A stretch of DNA of 64,000 nt from Candidatus Gastranaerophilales bacterium (lineage in GTDB: Bacteria; Cyanobacteriota; Vampirovibrionia; Gastranaerophilales; Gastranaerophilaceae). Within the stretch, counting starts at the first letter, position 1. Each line of letters opens with the position of its first letter. A program made the position numbers and the translations under genes. Under the pieces are notes generated by a model that was not told the origin of the DNA, did not search any database, and worked only from the letters and a program-made list of their open reading frames with translations. Below, piece by piece: positions 18,414-27,441 of the stretch. The DNA lies in NCBI GenBank assembly GCA_944323475.1, contig CALUSQ010000002.1, forward strand, positions 62,001 through 126,000, written 5' to 3'.

Positions 18414-18487
18414 TGCCCCGGATTGGACTCGAACCAACGACGCACAGCTTAGGACGCTATCGCTCTATCCAACTGAGCTACCGAGGC
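18414..18487 (-). tRNA. tRNA-Arg(CCT)
   Basis: The complementary strand folds as a standard 74-base tRNA: acceptor GCCTCGG pairs with CCGGGGC, D arm GCTCAGTTGGATAGAGC, anticodon stem ATAGC/GCTGT with loop GTCCTAA (anticodon CCT), and T arm GTTGG-TTCGAGT-CCAAT. The discriminator base is A. CCA is not encoded. It reads AGG codons. Confidence 0.95.
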
Positions 18488-18578
18488 ATATACCTCATTT
18501 TACAACAAAATTGAGTATTTGTAATATTAGTACAAAAAATTAGTCATATGTGTAACTTAAATTTTGTAATAATCTAAT

Positions 18579-18584
18579 TATAAT
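18579..18584 (+). promoter_or_regulatory. TATAAT -10 box placed for a leaderless mRNA
   Basis: A perfect TATAAT ends seven bases before the ATG at 18592. The intervening CTCTAAT has no Shine-Dalgarno character. The expected transcription start coincides with the start codon. No strong -35 was found. Confidence 0.45.
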
Positions 18585-18591
18585 CTCTAAT

Positions 18592-19308
18592 ATGAAAAAA
18601 CAGATTTTAATTTTATTGGGTTTATTAATTTTGCAGATACCTTCATTTGCAACAGACAACAATGTTACAGAAAATGTAATTTCAGAACAGCACATGTTTC
18701 AAATGAAAAATGCGCCTAGTGACAAAGTATGCATAACTAACTTAAGGAACATAATCTTAAAAGGCAATGTTTTTGCGGTAGAATTTAATCAAAAATTTTG
18801 GTCTGAAGAACAAAAAGCAGGGAACAATGTCAATTTTTGTGTTCCGGAAGCAATATATACACAAGAAGGGACTTTATTAATACCAGCAGGCTCTAGGTTT
18901 GTTGCAACTATAATCAAAATAGAAAAACAAAGAATTTTTAATAAAAATGCAAGAGTATATCTTAAATTCAATTGTCTAGTATTACCTGACAATAAAGTCA
19001 TTGCAATGTCAGCTAAGCCATTTACAAAAGACAGTTCATTAAAAGAAGGCCCTTGGATGACAGCGGGGAAATTGACAGGTGCTACACTTGGATTAGGGAT
19101 AGTAGGTGCAGGAGCAGGTGTAGGTTTTGCTTTTATACCTAATCCTGCTAAAATTGGTGCAGGGCTGGCGGCTGGAATACCTATAGGCTGTACTGTAGGA
19201 CTTATAACAGGGCTGGTTACACCGGGTCTAAAATATCACGCTAAAGCAGGAGAAGAAATTAAAATTATACTATGTGATAATCTCTATCTCCCAAAACTTT
19301 GTAAATAA
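18592..19308 (+). CDS. Exported hypothetical protein with glycine-rich hydrophobic segment
   Basis: The 238-residue product has a signal peptide (residues 1-20, ending PSFATDN), a central beta-rich domain with GTLLIPAGSRFVATI, and a Gly/Ala-rich hydrophobic stretch near residues 155-205 that resembles a Gly-zipper membrane segment. The 'IPAGSRF...I' pattern recalls the exported beta-domain of VirB10/TrbI-like and cyanobacterial conserved proteins, but I cannot assign a family. It has no Shine-Dalgarno and appears to be transcribed leaderless from the TATAAT at 18579. Confidence 0.75.
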   Translation: MKKQILILLGLLILQIPSFATDNNVTENVISEQHMFQMKNAPSDKVCITNLRNIILKGNVFAVEFNQKFWSEEQKAGNNVNFCVPEAIYTQEGTLLIPAGSRFVATIIKIEKQRIFNKNARVYLKFNCLVLPDNKVIAMSAKPFTKDSSLKEGPWMTAGKLTGATLGLGIVGAGAGVGFAFIPNPAKIGAGLAAGIPIGCTVGLITGLVTPGLKYHAKAGEEIKIILCDNLYLPKLCK

Positions 19309-19385
19309 ACTATTATTTTATCGAACTATTGCTAGAAATTTTCATTTTGTGCTAATCTTTAGAAAATTAGTTTTAAGGAGCACTT

Positions 19386-20423
19386 ATGAAAGCACTTGTA
19401 TATAAAGAAAAAGGTCACATTGAACTCATAGACAAAAGTGTACCTAAAATTACAGATACAAGAGACGCAATAGTTAAAGTGAAATTATCATCCATATGTA
19501 CAAGTGATTTACACATAATTAATGGCGCTGTTCCTGCTGCTAAAAAAGACATTGTGTTAGGACATGAATTTGTTGGAGAAATAGTTAAAATAGGTTCTTC
19601 AATACAAAATCTTAAAGTAGGAGATAGAGTTAGTGCCAACTGTGAAACATTTTGTGGAGAATGCTATTTCTGCCGAAAAGGTTATATAAACAACTGTATC
19701 AATGGCGGCTGGATGTTAGGCTGCAAAATTGACGGATGTCAGGCAGAATATGTTAGAGTACCATTTGCTGATAAAGGATTAACAAAAATACCTGATAATG
19801 TGAGTTACGAAAATGCACTTTTTGTCGGTGATATTCTCTCAAGCGGATATTTTGGCGCTGAAATGTGTGAAATAAAAGGCGGTGAAACAATTGCCGTAAT
19901 CGGTGCCGGACCGGTTGGACTTTGTGCAATGCAGTGTGCAAAACTTATGGGTGCAAAAAAAATCATAGCAATTGACAAAAATGATTATCGATTAAATATA
20001 GCTAAAAAAGAAAATCTTGCAGATATAATAATTAACTCAAGTACAGAAAACTGTGATGATATTGTTGCTAAAAACACAAATACATATGGTGCAGATGGTG
20101 TAATAGAAGCAGCTGGCAGTGATGAAACATTTCGTATGGCTTGGAAAATTGCTAGACCAAATGGAATTGTAGCAATTGTAGCAATGTATGAAAAAAATCA
20201 AATTTTACCTTTACCACAAATGTATGGAAAAAATTTAATATTTAAAACAGGTGGCGTTGATGCCATTCACTGCGAAAAACTGCTAAATTACATTAGTATA
20301 GGCAAATTAAATACTGATTTTTTAATCAGCAAAACCATAGACCTTGATAATATCATTAATGCATATAATCTATTTTCTGAAAAAAACAATGATATTTTAA
20401 AAATAGCAATAAAACAAAACTAA
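19386..20423 (+). CDS. Zinc-dependent medium-chain alcohol/polyol dehydrogenase
   Basis: This MDR-family oxidoreductase has 345 residues. It has the catalytic zinc site (Cys in SSICTSDLH, His-Glu in GHEFVGEIVKIG), a structural-zinc Cys cluster (NCETFCGECYFCRKGYINNC) and the Rossmann motif AVIGAGPVGLCAMQ with IAIDKND after it, suggesting NAD preference. The structural-zinc loop has Cys at all four expected places. AAGGAG precedes the ATG. The substrate may be a short-chain alcohol, butanediol or polyol. A second, shorter MDR paralogue is at 39374-40330. Confidence 0.9.
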   Translation: MKALVYKEKGHIELIDKSVPKITDTRDAIVKVKLSSICTSDLHIINGAVPAAKKDIVLGHEFVGEIVKIGSSIQNLKVGDRVSANCETFCGECYFCRKGYINNCINGGWMLGCKIDGCQAEYVRVPFADKGLTKIPDNVSYENALFVGDILSSGYFGAEMCEIKGGETIAVIGAGPVGLCAMQCAKLMGAKKIIAIDKNDYRLNIAKKENLADIIINSSTENCDDIVAKNTNTYGADGVIEAAGSDETFRMAWKIARPNGIVAIVAMYEKNQILPLPQMYGKNLIFKTGGVDAIHCEKLLNYISIGKLNTDFLISKTIDLDNIINAYNLFSEKNNDILKIAIKQN

Positions 20424-20489
20424 ATTTAATAACAAAATATAGAAATATATGCTAAAATCAAAAGTGTAAATCAATAATTCAGGAGAAAA

Positions 20490-20897
20490 ATGAAAGAATT
20501 TTTTTGGGAATCAAAATATGATATTGGCATAAAAAAATTTGATGACCAACATAAACAATTAATTGAAGCACTTAAAGATATAAACAATGCAATGGAAGAT
20601 AAAAGAGATAAACTAGCTATTGCACAAGTAATAAACAATTTAAAAAATTATGCAAAAGAGCACCTTATTGAAGAAGAAAATTTTCTATTAGAAATTGGTT
20701 ATCCGGATTTTGAAGAGCACAAAAAACAACATGAAATATTTAAAGATAAACTAGCCAAATTTTGCGATGATTTCAATTCAGACAGATATCTATTACATTT
20801 TGAAATAGCAGTTTTTCTTAAAAATTGGATATTAAGCCATATAAGTGTAGTTGATAAAAAATATTCAGAATACCTTAAAGAAAAAGGTATGTTATAA
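20490..20897 (+). CDS. Bacteriohemerythrin
   Basis: The product has 135 residues, the usual single-domain length. All seven di-iron ligands appear present: His in DDQHKQL, His and Glu in KEHLIEEENF, His pair in FEEHKKQHEIF, and His plus Asp in ILSHISVVDKKY. Hemerythrins bind O2 reversibly and in anaerobes serve as oxygen sensors, scavengers or delivery proteins. AGGAGA precedes the ATG. An anaerobe with HydE/HydF could use it to protect hydrogenase, but that link is inference. Confidence 0.93.
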   Translation: MKEFFWESKYDIGIKKFDDQHKQLIEALKDINNAMEDKRDKLAIAQVINNLKNYAKEHLIEEENFLLEIGYPDFEEHKKQHEIFKDKLAKFCDDFNSDRYLLHFEIAVFLKNWILSHISVVDKKYSEYLKEKGML

Positions 20898-20983
20898 ATT
20901 TTAAAAATTTTATTGCAAAAATACATTATCTCACAATAAAAATAGTCGTTATAAGTAATTTGTATAAATACAGCACAAAATAT

Positions 20984-21274
20984 TCAGTCAATACATTCTT
21001 TTAAAATTTTATTTAAACAGTTAAAAAATTCACCAACGCAGCAAATTTTGAGTGAATAATAGACATTAGAACCTTCTTTTCTGTCTTTTATTAGACCAAC
21101 CTCTTTTAACTTAATCAGACTTTTAGATATATGAGGCTGCTCATAATTCAAATTTTCAACAATTTCGCATACACACTTTTCACCATCAGCTAAAAAATCA
21201 ATAATTTCAAGTCTTACAGGATTCGATAATGCTTTAAAAATTTGAGCTTTCTGTATATAAATATTATTGTTCAT
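20984..21274 (-). CDS. ArsR/SmtB family metal-responsive repressor
   Basis: This winged-helix repressor of 96 residues has the ArsR signature LSNPVRLEIIDFLADGEKCVCEIVENL, in which CVC lies in the position of the alpha-3 metal site of ArsR/CadC. The recognition helix is QPHISKSLIKLKEVGLI, and YYSL belongs to the wing. The C-terminal KICCVGEFFNC adds Cys residues that could form a second thiolate site. It is divergent from the permease gene at 21382, and palindromes lie over the promoter between them. The thiol-rich sites point to arsenite, cadmium, zinc or copper as inducer. Confidence 0.92.
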   Translation of the reverse strand: MNNNIYIQKAQIFKALSNPVRLEIIDFLADGEKCVCEIVENLNYEQPHISKSLIKLKEVGLIKDRKEGSNVYYSLKICCVGEFFNCLNKILKECID

Positions 21275-21291
21275 ATATTCTCCGATTTAGA

Positions 21292-21343
21292 TTGACAATA
21301 TTCCAAAAATGGAATATTATAAATATCCATATTCCAATATTGG
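21292..21343. promoter_or_regulatory. Permease promoter with two ArsR-type operator palindromes
   Basis: The rightward promoter has -35 TTGACA (21292-21297) and, after 17 bases, -10 TATTAT (21315-21320). A palindrome with perfect 8-base arms (AATATTCC, 21297-21304; GGAATATT, 21311-21318) lies across the spacer and -10. A second palindrome, CCAATATTGG (21334-21343), lies at the expected start of the transcript. Both share ATTCCA-type half sites, fitting autoregulation and control of the permease by the divergent ArsR. Confidence 0.7.
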
Positions 21344-21381
21344 CATATAATATTTTTTTGTCAATTATTATGAGGTAAAAG

Positions 21382-22353
21382 ATGTTTATAAAATTTGCAG
21401 ACTGGTTTGTATATCAAGTATTAGGTTTTTCCAGAGAAACGAGCTATGGAACTGCTCTACACTTTTTTGTATATGATGTGCTTAAAATATTATTCTTATT
21501 ATTCACAATAATTTCTGTCATCGCATTTTTAAGAAGCTTTCTTGATACCGATAAATTTAAAGCATATATTGAAAAACAACCAAAATTTTTGGCTCATCTT
21601 TTAGCTGCACTATTTGGAGCAATAACTCCTTTCTGCTCTTGTTCTTCTATTCCACTATTTATAGGGTTTATGGAGGCAAAAATCCCTTTCGGAGTTGCCA
21701 TGAGCTTTTTAATCACATCACCTATGATTAATGAAATTGCAATGCTAGTCTTAGCAGGTGTCTTAGGCATAAAAATTACAGTAATTTATGTAGTTACAGG
21801 AATTACCATTGGTGTTATCGGTGGATTTCTAATGGAAAAATTAGGATTTGAAAAATATTTACAGGATTATTTGAAGAAATTAGAAGCAAATACAGGATGC
21901 TGCAGTTGTTCTTGTTCTGAAACCAAAGATGTAATAACCATAAAGTCAAGAATCAAAGATGCATTAATTTACGCAAAAAACTTATTCCAAAAGATTTGGT
22001 TATTTGTTCTACTAGGTGTTGGAGTAGGAGCATTTTTGCACGGATATGTACCACAAGAATTCTTTATGAAATATATGTCAGATAATAATTTCTTTGCAGT
22101 TCCTCTGGCAGTAATAGCTGGAATTCCACTTTATGCTGATGCCACTACCATTATTCCCATTGCACAAGTTTTAATTCAAAAAGGAGCTGCTGTTGGTACT
22201 GTTTTAGTATTTATGATGGCAGTGGTTGGCTTATCACTTCCTGAAATGATTATTTTATCAAGGGTTATGAAAAAAGAGTTAATAATTAGATATGTAATCT
22301 TTATGTTTATCACATTTACTCTGGTAGGATATTTTTATAATTCTATACTATAA
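21382..22353 (+). CDS. Metal/arsenic permease, ArsP / SO_0444 (DUF318) family
   Basis: This 323-residue polytopic membrane protein has two homologous halves. The first contains AITPFCSCSSIPLFIGF, the family's Cys-rich permease motif, and the second PLYADATTIIPIAQVL. A cytoplasmic loop near residue 175 is Cys-rich (CCSCSCSETKD), a plausible metal-delivery site. Relatives export organoarsenicals (ArsP) or copper/zinc (SO_0444). The adjacent divergent ArsR repressor and its operators support a metal-inducible efflux role. TGAGGT precedes the ATG. Confidence 0.9.
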   Translation: MFIKFADWFVYQVLGFSRETSYGTALHFFVYDVLKILFLLFTIISVIAFLRSFLDTDKFKAYIEKQPKFLAHLLAALFGAITPFCSCSSIPLFIGFMEAKIPFGVAMSFLITSPMINEIAMLVLAGVLGIKITVIYVVTGITIGVIGGFLMEKLGFEKYLQDYLKKLEANTGCCSCSCSETKDVITIKSRIKDALIYAKNLFQKIWLFVLLGVGVGAFLHGYVPQEFFMKYMSDNNFFAVPLAVIAGIPLYADATTIIPIAQVLIQKGAAVGTVLVFMMAVVGLSLPEMIILSRVMKKELIIRYVIFMFITFTLVGYFYNSIL

Positions 22354-22365
22354 AATAAAAAAAAA

Positions 22366-22439
<74 letters not shown>

Positions 22440-22580
22440 ATAAAAAATATTCAAACTATACTTTATTTATAGCATATAAATATTTTCTTGCAAGAAAATA
22501 TTTATTTAAAATAATTACTTTACAAAGAATTATTTTTCTATTAATATATTCTTACTCTAGTCAATACAATTAATACTCTT

Positions 22581-22668
22581 GGAGGAGTGCCAGAGCGGTT
22601 GATTGGAGCAGTCTTGAAAACTGTCGTACGTTTGTAGCGTACCGTGGGTTCGAATCCCACCTCCTCCT
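22581..22668 (+). tRNA. tRNA-Ser(TGA)
   Basis: This 88-base gene has the long variable arm of class II tRNAs: acceptor GGAGGAG with CTCCTCC, anticodon stem GCAGT/ACTGT with loop CTTGAAA (anticodon TGA), a variable-arm hairpin (GTACG...CGTAC) and T arm GTGGG-TTCGAAT-CCCAC. CCA is not encoded. The base after the acceptor stem is T, where bacterial serine tRNAs usually have G. Confidence 0.95.
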
Positions 22669-22673
22669 AATTT

Positions 22674-22710
22674 AAAAGCCAATTTTATATTGGCTTTTGT
22701 TTTATTTATT
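22674..22710 (+). terminator. Intrinsic terminator of tRNA-Ser
   Basis: A perfect 10-bp stem (AAAAGCCAAT with ATTGGCTTTT), a five-base loop and a T-rich tail lie five bases after the tRNA. The 175 bases from here to the next gene contain only AT-rich sequence, with a TTGACA at 22846-22851 that may be a -35 box. Confidence 0.85.
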
Positions 22711-22885
22711 TGCGTATTTAAATTACTATTAGTTTTATAAATTACTTAAGATTATAGGTAAATATATTAAAGTTGTTAAACAACGAATAGAATGATATAC
22801 TCTTTTAAGTAAATTCATTCAAATATAAATATTATTAGCATTTGTTTGACAGTATATTTAACAATAAAAAGATAAAAGGTATAAA

Positions 22886-23848
22886 ATGAAAAATAAATTA
22901 CAAATTATATTATTGCTTATTAGTTTTATAACAATATCATCAATAATTAACGCACAAGAATCTAAAGCTACATTAGCAAATACAACAAAAGATAAGAATA
23001 CAAAAATATATTATAGAATTGATAAACCTGGTTCAATTGCTGATTTTGAAAAAGAAATAAAAAATAACCCTAATGATGCAGAAAACTATGCACAACTTGG
23101 TATTAGATATTCAAATATGGCTGACCAAGAAAAAGATAGAGAAAATAAAAGGTTAAGATTGGATAAAGCATTAGAATATTACACTAAAGCCATAACACTT
23201 CAACCTGAAAACTATGTTTATTACGAATACAGAGCAATGTGTTACAAAAAAGACAATTATTATATATTAGCAGCTGATGATTACATTAAAGCAATTGAAT
23301 TAAATAATGATCCCAAAGACATAAACAATATCATAGATTACTACAAATTAGCCTCAGATTGCTATAAAGAAAATTACGAGGATTTAAGGGCGGAAGATAT
23401 ACTATTAAAAGGTATAGACAAATATAATAATAATATTTTATACATAGCACTAGGTGATTTATATTATGATAGATGCTTTTATGAAAAAGCATTAGATACA
23501 TATCAAAAATCTCTAAATATAAACCCCAATGATTCATATATTATTTTTCAAATAGCAAAAATATATACAGCACAGTATGACTTCACAAAAGCTATTGAGT
23601 ACTGTAAAAAAGCTATTGCACTTAATGACAAACAATCTGAGCATGTATATTATCAAGAACTTGGTAATATATATATTCTAAATGAAGATTATATTAATTC
23701 AAAGAAATACTTTGAAATAGCTATAAAAACATTTGATAAAAACAATAAGCAATATAATTTAGAATTTAAATATCCTAAATTCAAAGAAGAATGCCAATAC
23801 AGATTGACACAAATTAATGAATATATGAAAAAAAATCAACACAAATAA
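22886..23848 (+). CDS. Exported tetratricopeptide-repeat protein
   Basis: The 320-residue product has a signal peptide (1-23, ending SIINAQ) and about six TPR units, for example ALEYYTKAITLQPENYVYY, AADDYIKAIELN, KALDTYQKSLNINPNDSYI and KAIEYCKKAIALNDK. TPR solenoids mediate protein-protein contacts, here in the periplasm or at the cell surface. AAAGGT precedes the ATG. Partner proteins are unknown. Confidence 0.85.
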   Translation: MKNKLQIILLLISFITISSIINAQESKATLANTTKDKNTKIYYRIDKPGSIADFEKEIKNNPNDAENYAQLGIRYSNMADQEKDRENKRLRLDKALEYYTKAITLQPENYVYYEYRAMCYKKDNYYILAADDYIKAIELNNDPKDINNIIDYYKLASDCYKENYEDLRAEDILLKGIDKYNNNILYIALGDLYYDRCFYEKALDTYQKSLNINPNDSYIIFQIAKIYTAQYDFTKAIEYCKKAIALNDKQSEHVYYQELGNIYILNEDYINSKKYFEIAIKTFDKNNKQYNLEFKYPKFKEECQYRLTQINEYMKKNQHK

Positions 23849-23892
23849 ATATACATAGAAGATTTTTATATATTTGTATTATTAAAAGATAA

Positions 23893-24435
23893 TTATCTTA
23901 ATTTACATTGGCCAGTTTTTATGAATTTTTTTATAAACTGCATTAGTAATTCACTTTTTTCAAAGTATTCAGCGTATTTTGAAGAAAACATTTGAAAAAA
24001 TCCTGGTTTTTTCATACCTTCACAATTAACTAGGAAATTTGTAACACTAGCTTTTTCATCAACAAAACTGTTTGATTTGTTTTTTTCCCAAAATCTAGTC
24101 ATAAAATTAACAAAATTTTCTTTAGTCATTTCCCATCTATGGACTGAGTATTTAGGTGCACCTTCTTCACTGTAATATGATTTAGTGCTTACAACTTCAC
24201 TCCATTCACCTTGTTTTGAATTTACAAGTCTTTGTAAAAAAGCATTGATATCATTATGCAGCTTAGTAAAAGCAGAACGATTATCAGCACCTTCTACTAC
24301 ATAGCCTTTTTTAGATAAATCTGACATTGCATTGGTGTATTTGTAATTACTAGGAACGTAACCACAATCGTCACCAAAAGAAACATTTTTTAAACCGTTA
24401 AATTTTGAATAATTTCTAATAGCTGCTACTTTCAT
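23893..24435 (-). CDS. Hypothetical protein with N-terminal VSFG tag
   Basis: This 180-residue protein has no signal peptide or membrane segment. Residues 18-21 read VSFG, the short hydrophobic-Ser/Asn-Phe-Gly tag shared by several otherwise unrelated proteins in this window. The body is rich in aromatic residues and Lys (for example WSEVVSTKSYYSEE) and matches nothing I know. GAGAGGG precedes the ATG. It is convergent with the TPR gene and divergent from hydE. Confidence 0.7.
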   Translation of the reverse strand: MKVAAIRNYSKFNGLKNVSFGDDCGYVPSNYKYTNAMSDLSKKGYVVEGADNRSAFTKLHNDINAFLQRLVNSKQGEWSEVVSTKSYYSEEGAPKYSVHRWEMTKENFVNFMTRFWEKNKSNSFVDEKASVTNFLVNCEGMKKPGFFQMFSSKYAEYFEKSELLMQFIKKFIKTGQCKLR

Positions 24436-24584
24436 ACAACCCTCTCAATCTATGTTATTATTAAATCACTAACATAGTTCAATTTGTTAAAATAATAAAT
24501 CAAGTTTTCATTTTTGTTACATACGTCGAATATATAATAAAAAATTAATGTTAAAATATAATCATCAAACAAAGAGAGACAAAC

Positions 24585-25577
24585 ATGTTAAACAAAAATG
24601 ATATAGTCGAAATATTAAAAGACAATACACAAAATCACAATTTATTTAATTTGGCAGACGATACTAGAAAAAAATATGTTGGAAATACAGTACACCTAAG
24701 AGGTCTGATTGAATTTTCAAATATTTGTTCAAAAACCTGTAAATATTGTGGATTAAGATATGAAAATAAGAATATTGACAGATATAGAATGACTCAAGAA
24801 GAAATAGTTGAGTGTGCCCAAAATGCCGTTGAATTGGGCTACAAAACGATCGTTTTACAATCAGGGGAAGATAATTTCTTTACAAGAGATACTCTTTGTA
24901 AAATCATTAAAGAAATAAAAAGGTTAGATGTAGCCATAACTCTTAGTATTGGTGAAAGATCCGATGATGACTACAAAGCATTTAAAGAGGCAGGAGCTGA
25001 CAGATATCTGCTTAGAATAGAAACAACTGATGAAAATTTGTACAAAACAATGCACCCCCATATGGACTTTAAAAACAGATTAAAATGCTTGGAAAATCTA
25101 AAAAAAATCGGATATGAAACAGGCACTGGATGCCTTGTAGGTTTGCCAAACCAGAGTTTAGAATCACTAGCAAATGACATAATGTTTTTTAAAGAACTAA
25201 ATGCAGACATGATTGGAATTGGTCCATTTTTACCTCACCCCGATACACCTTTAAGCGATGCGCCTCATGGTGACTTTAATTTAGCATTAAAAGTAATGGC
25301 TATAACAAGAATTGTACTAAAGGATATAAATATTCCAGCCACAACAGCAATGGAAACTCTAAACAAAAATGGGAGAATAATTGCATTAAAAAGCGGGGCA
25401 AATGTCATAATGCCAAATGTTACTAATACTAAATTTCAAGAAAAATATGAGATTTATCCTAACAAAACAAAAAGCGGAAACGACTTTGCTGAATACAAGG
25501 AAACTCTTGAAATCAAATTAAAATCTATAGGCAGAACTATTGCGCAAAATAAAGGTTTCAGAAATCCAACAAAATAA
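24585..25577 (+). CDS. hydE: [FeFe]-hydrogenase maturase HydE (radical SAM)
   Basis: The 330-residue radical-SAM protein has Cys48, Cys52 and Cys55 (CSKTCKYC, CxxxCxxC) binding the SAM-reactive cluster. NICSKTCKYCGLRYEN, then VELGYKTIVLQSGED, LRIETTDE and GIGPFLPHPDTPL are the HydE pattern that separates it from biotin synthase. HydE helps build the 2Fe subcluster (dithiomethylamine bridge) of [FeFe] hydrogenase. HydF is in this window at 41323-42525, but HydG and the hydrogenase itself are not seen. AGAGAGA precedes the ATG. Confidence 0.93.
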   Translation: MLNKNDIVEILKDNTQNHNLFNLADDTRKKYVGNTVHLRGLIEFSNICSKTCKYCGLRYENKNIDRYRMTQEEIVECAQNAVELGYKTIVLQSGEDNFFTRDTLCKIIKEIKRLDVAITLSIGERSDDDYKAFKEAGADRYLLRIETTDENLYKTMHPHMDFKNRLKCLENLKKIGYETGTGCLVGLPNQSLESLANDIMFFKELNADMIGIGPFLPHPDTPLSDAPHGDFNLALKVMAITRIVLKDINIPATTAMETLNKNGRIIALKSGANVIMPNVTNTKFQEKYEIYPNKTKSGNDFAEYKETLEIKLKSIGRTIAQNKGFRNPTK

Positions 25578-25578
25578 A

Positions 25579-26199
25579 CTAATGCTCAAAAATTTTGTCT
25601 ATAATCTCTTTTAAAGCATAAGCAATTTTTATATGAGAGTCTTTACTGTAATGCAAACCATCCAACTCAGAGACTTTGGCAATTTTATTTAAATCTATAA
25701 AATAACATCCGCACTTATCAGCAATAATTCTATACAACTCAGACATTTTTTCAGATTGCTTAACAGATAATTCATCAAACATCAGTGAAAAATTACTTTT
25801 CAAAACATCTAAGGTCATATTCGAGGGCGAAGCAATTATAATTTTAGTAACAGGACAAATTCTTCTTACAATAGCAACTAAATTTTCAATGCCAGAAGCA
25901 ATCTCAATATCAGATGGACGATAAAATTTTTGCAAATCATTTACCCCAATTGCCAAAATTACGCAGTCAACGTCATTTGACAAGAGCTTTGGTAAAATTT
26001 TATACCCAGTATAAATATCACCATCTGGATTGTCATTAAAGCAAGTTCTATTATTACAGCCTTCTTCTATAATCAAAAACTCATCTTTAAGTAATACTTG
26101 TAAGATTGTAGGCCACCGTGAATCAGAAGAGTAGCGCATTCCAGATCCCGGAACATATCCATAAGTATTGCTATCACCAAAACAAAGTATTTTTTTCAT
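25579..26199 (-). CDS. SGNH/GDSL hydrolase (arylesterase-like)
   Basis: The 206-residue protein has the four SGNH blocks: FGDSNTYGY with nucleophile Ser10, a Gly/Asn oxyanion block around NRTCFND, AIGVNDLQ (GxND), and LDGLHYSKDSH with the catalytic Asp and His. It lacks a signal peptide, so it is probably cytoplasmic. The substrate may be a sugar ester, lipid or thioester. It starts two bases after the dapL stop, on the same strand, and so is likely cotranscribed with dapL. Its stop abuts that of hydE. Confidence 0.9.
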   Translation of the reverse strand: MKKILCFGDSNTYGYVPGSGMRYSSDSRWPTILQVLLKDEFLIIEEGCNNRTCFNDNPDGDIYTGYKILPKLLSNDVDCVILAIGVNDLQKFYRPSDIEIASGIENLVAIVRRICPVTKIIIASPSNMTLDVLKSNFSLMFDELSVKQSEKMSELYRIIADKCGCYFIDLNKIAKVSELDGLHYSKDSHIKIAYALKEIIDKIFEH

Positions 26200-26201
26200 A
26201 A

Positions 26202-27374
26202 TTATTTAATGAATAAAGACTCAAATCTCTTCATAGCTTCAACAGTATTTTCCTTTGACCCAAATGAAGTCAATCTAAAATACCCTTCACCATTATTGCC
26301 AAAACCAGCACCAGGAGTACCAACGACTTGAATATTATTTAAAAGATAATCAAAAAACTCCCAAGATGACATATTATTAGGACATTTTAGCCAAATATAA
26401 GGAGAATGTTTTCCACCAACATGCCAGATTCCGCATTTTTCTAAAGTCCCTGAAATAATCTTTGCATTTGCTTTGTAATAATCAATATTTTTTCTAATTT
26501 CTAATAGCCCTTCATCAGAAAATACAGCTTCAGCACCTTTTTGAATAATGTAAGGCACTCCATTAAACTTAGTAGTCTGACGTCTTAACCACATTTTGTT
26601 AAGCTTACCTAATGATTTTGGAACAATTGTATAACCACATCTTGTACCAGTAAATCCTGCTGTTTTAGAAAGAGAACAAAATTCAATGGCACAATCCTTT
26701 GCCCCATCTACTTCGAATATGCTTTTTGGTAAATCATCATCAGATATAAAGCTTTCATAAGCAGCATCAAAAAGTATGATTGCATTATTTGATAGCGCGT
26801 AATCTACCCAAGTTTTTAATTGTAATTTATTATATACTGCACCTGTAGGATTATTTGGTGAACAAATATAAATAATATCTGCTTTAACCGATTTATCAGG
26901 CATTGGAAGAAACTTATTATCTTGTTTTGCGTCAACAAATACAACCTTTCTACCTGCCATAATATTTGTATCAACATAAACAGGATAAACAGGATCTGGG
27001 ACTAAAACAACATTATCTTTATCAAACAGATCCAATATATTACCCAAATCACTTTTGGCACCATCAGATATAAATATTTCATCAATATCTAAATCTACAT
27101 TTCTATTTGTATAATAATGTTTTATTGCATTTCTCAAAAAATCATAGCCTTGTTCAGGACCATAACCTCTAAAAGTATCTTGAGAAGACATTTCATTCAC
27201 TGCATTGTGCAAAGCATTTATCACAGCAGAACACAAAGGTAATGTAACATCACCAATGCCTAGTTTAATTATTTTTTTATCAGGATTATTTTGTGCAAAT
27301 TCACTGACTTTTTTAGCTACAGTAGAAAACAAATAGCTTTCTTCTAAGTTATTGTAATTATTGTTTAATTTCAT
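26202..27374 (-). CDS. dapL: LL-diaminopimelate aminotransferase
   Basis: The 390-residue PLP enzyme converts tetrahydrodipicolinate directly to LL-diaminopimelate, giving lysine and peptidoglycan precursors in one step. This route is used by cyanobacteria, plants, Chlamydiae and some anaerobes. Signatures include KLGIGDVTLPL, GYGPEQGYDFLRNAI, ICSPNNPTGAVY and the Schiff-base Lys in SLSKTAGFTGTRCGY. GAGGT precedes the ATG. A related aminotransferase lies at 43739-44983. Confidence 0.94.
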   Translation of the reverse strand: MKLNNNYNNLEESYLFSTVAKKVSEFAQNNPDKKIIKLGIGDVTLPLCSAVINALHNAVNEMSSQDTFRGYGPEQGYDFLRNAIKHYYTNRNVDLDIDEIFISDGAKSDLGNILDLFDKDNVVLVPDPVYPVYVDTNIMAGRKVVFVDAKQDNKFLPMPDKSVKADIIYICSPNNPTGAVYNKLQLKTWVDYALSNNAIILFDAAYESFISDDDLPKSIFEVDGAKDCAIEFCSLSKTAGFTGTRCGYTIVPKSLGKLNKMWLRRQTTKFNGVPYIIQKGAEAVFSDEGLLEIRKNIDYYKANAKIISGTLEKCGIWHVGGKHSPYIWLKCPNNMSSWEFFDYLLNNIQVVGTPGAGFGNNGEGYFRLTSFGSKENTVEAMKRFESLFIK

Positions 27375-27441
27375 GCTAACCTCAAATAGTTATGTAACCT
27401 TGATTTATTTTACAATGAATATACAATAACGAACAGAAATT

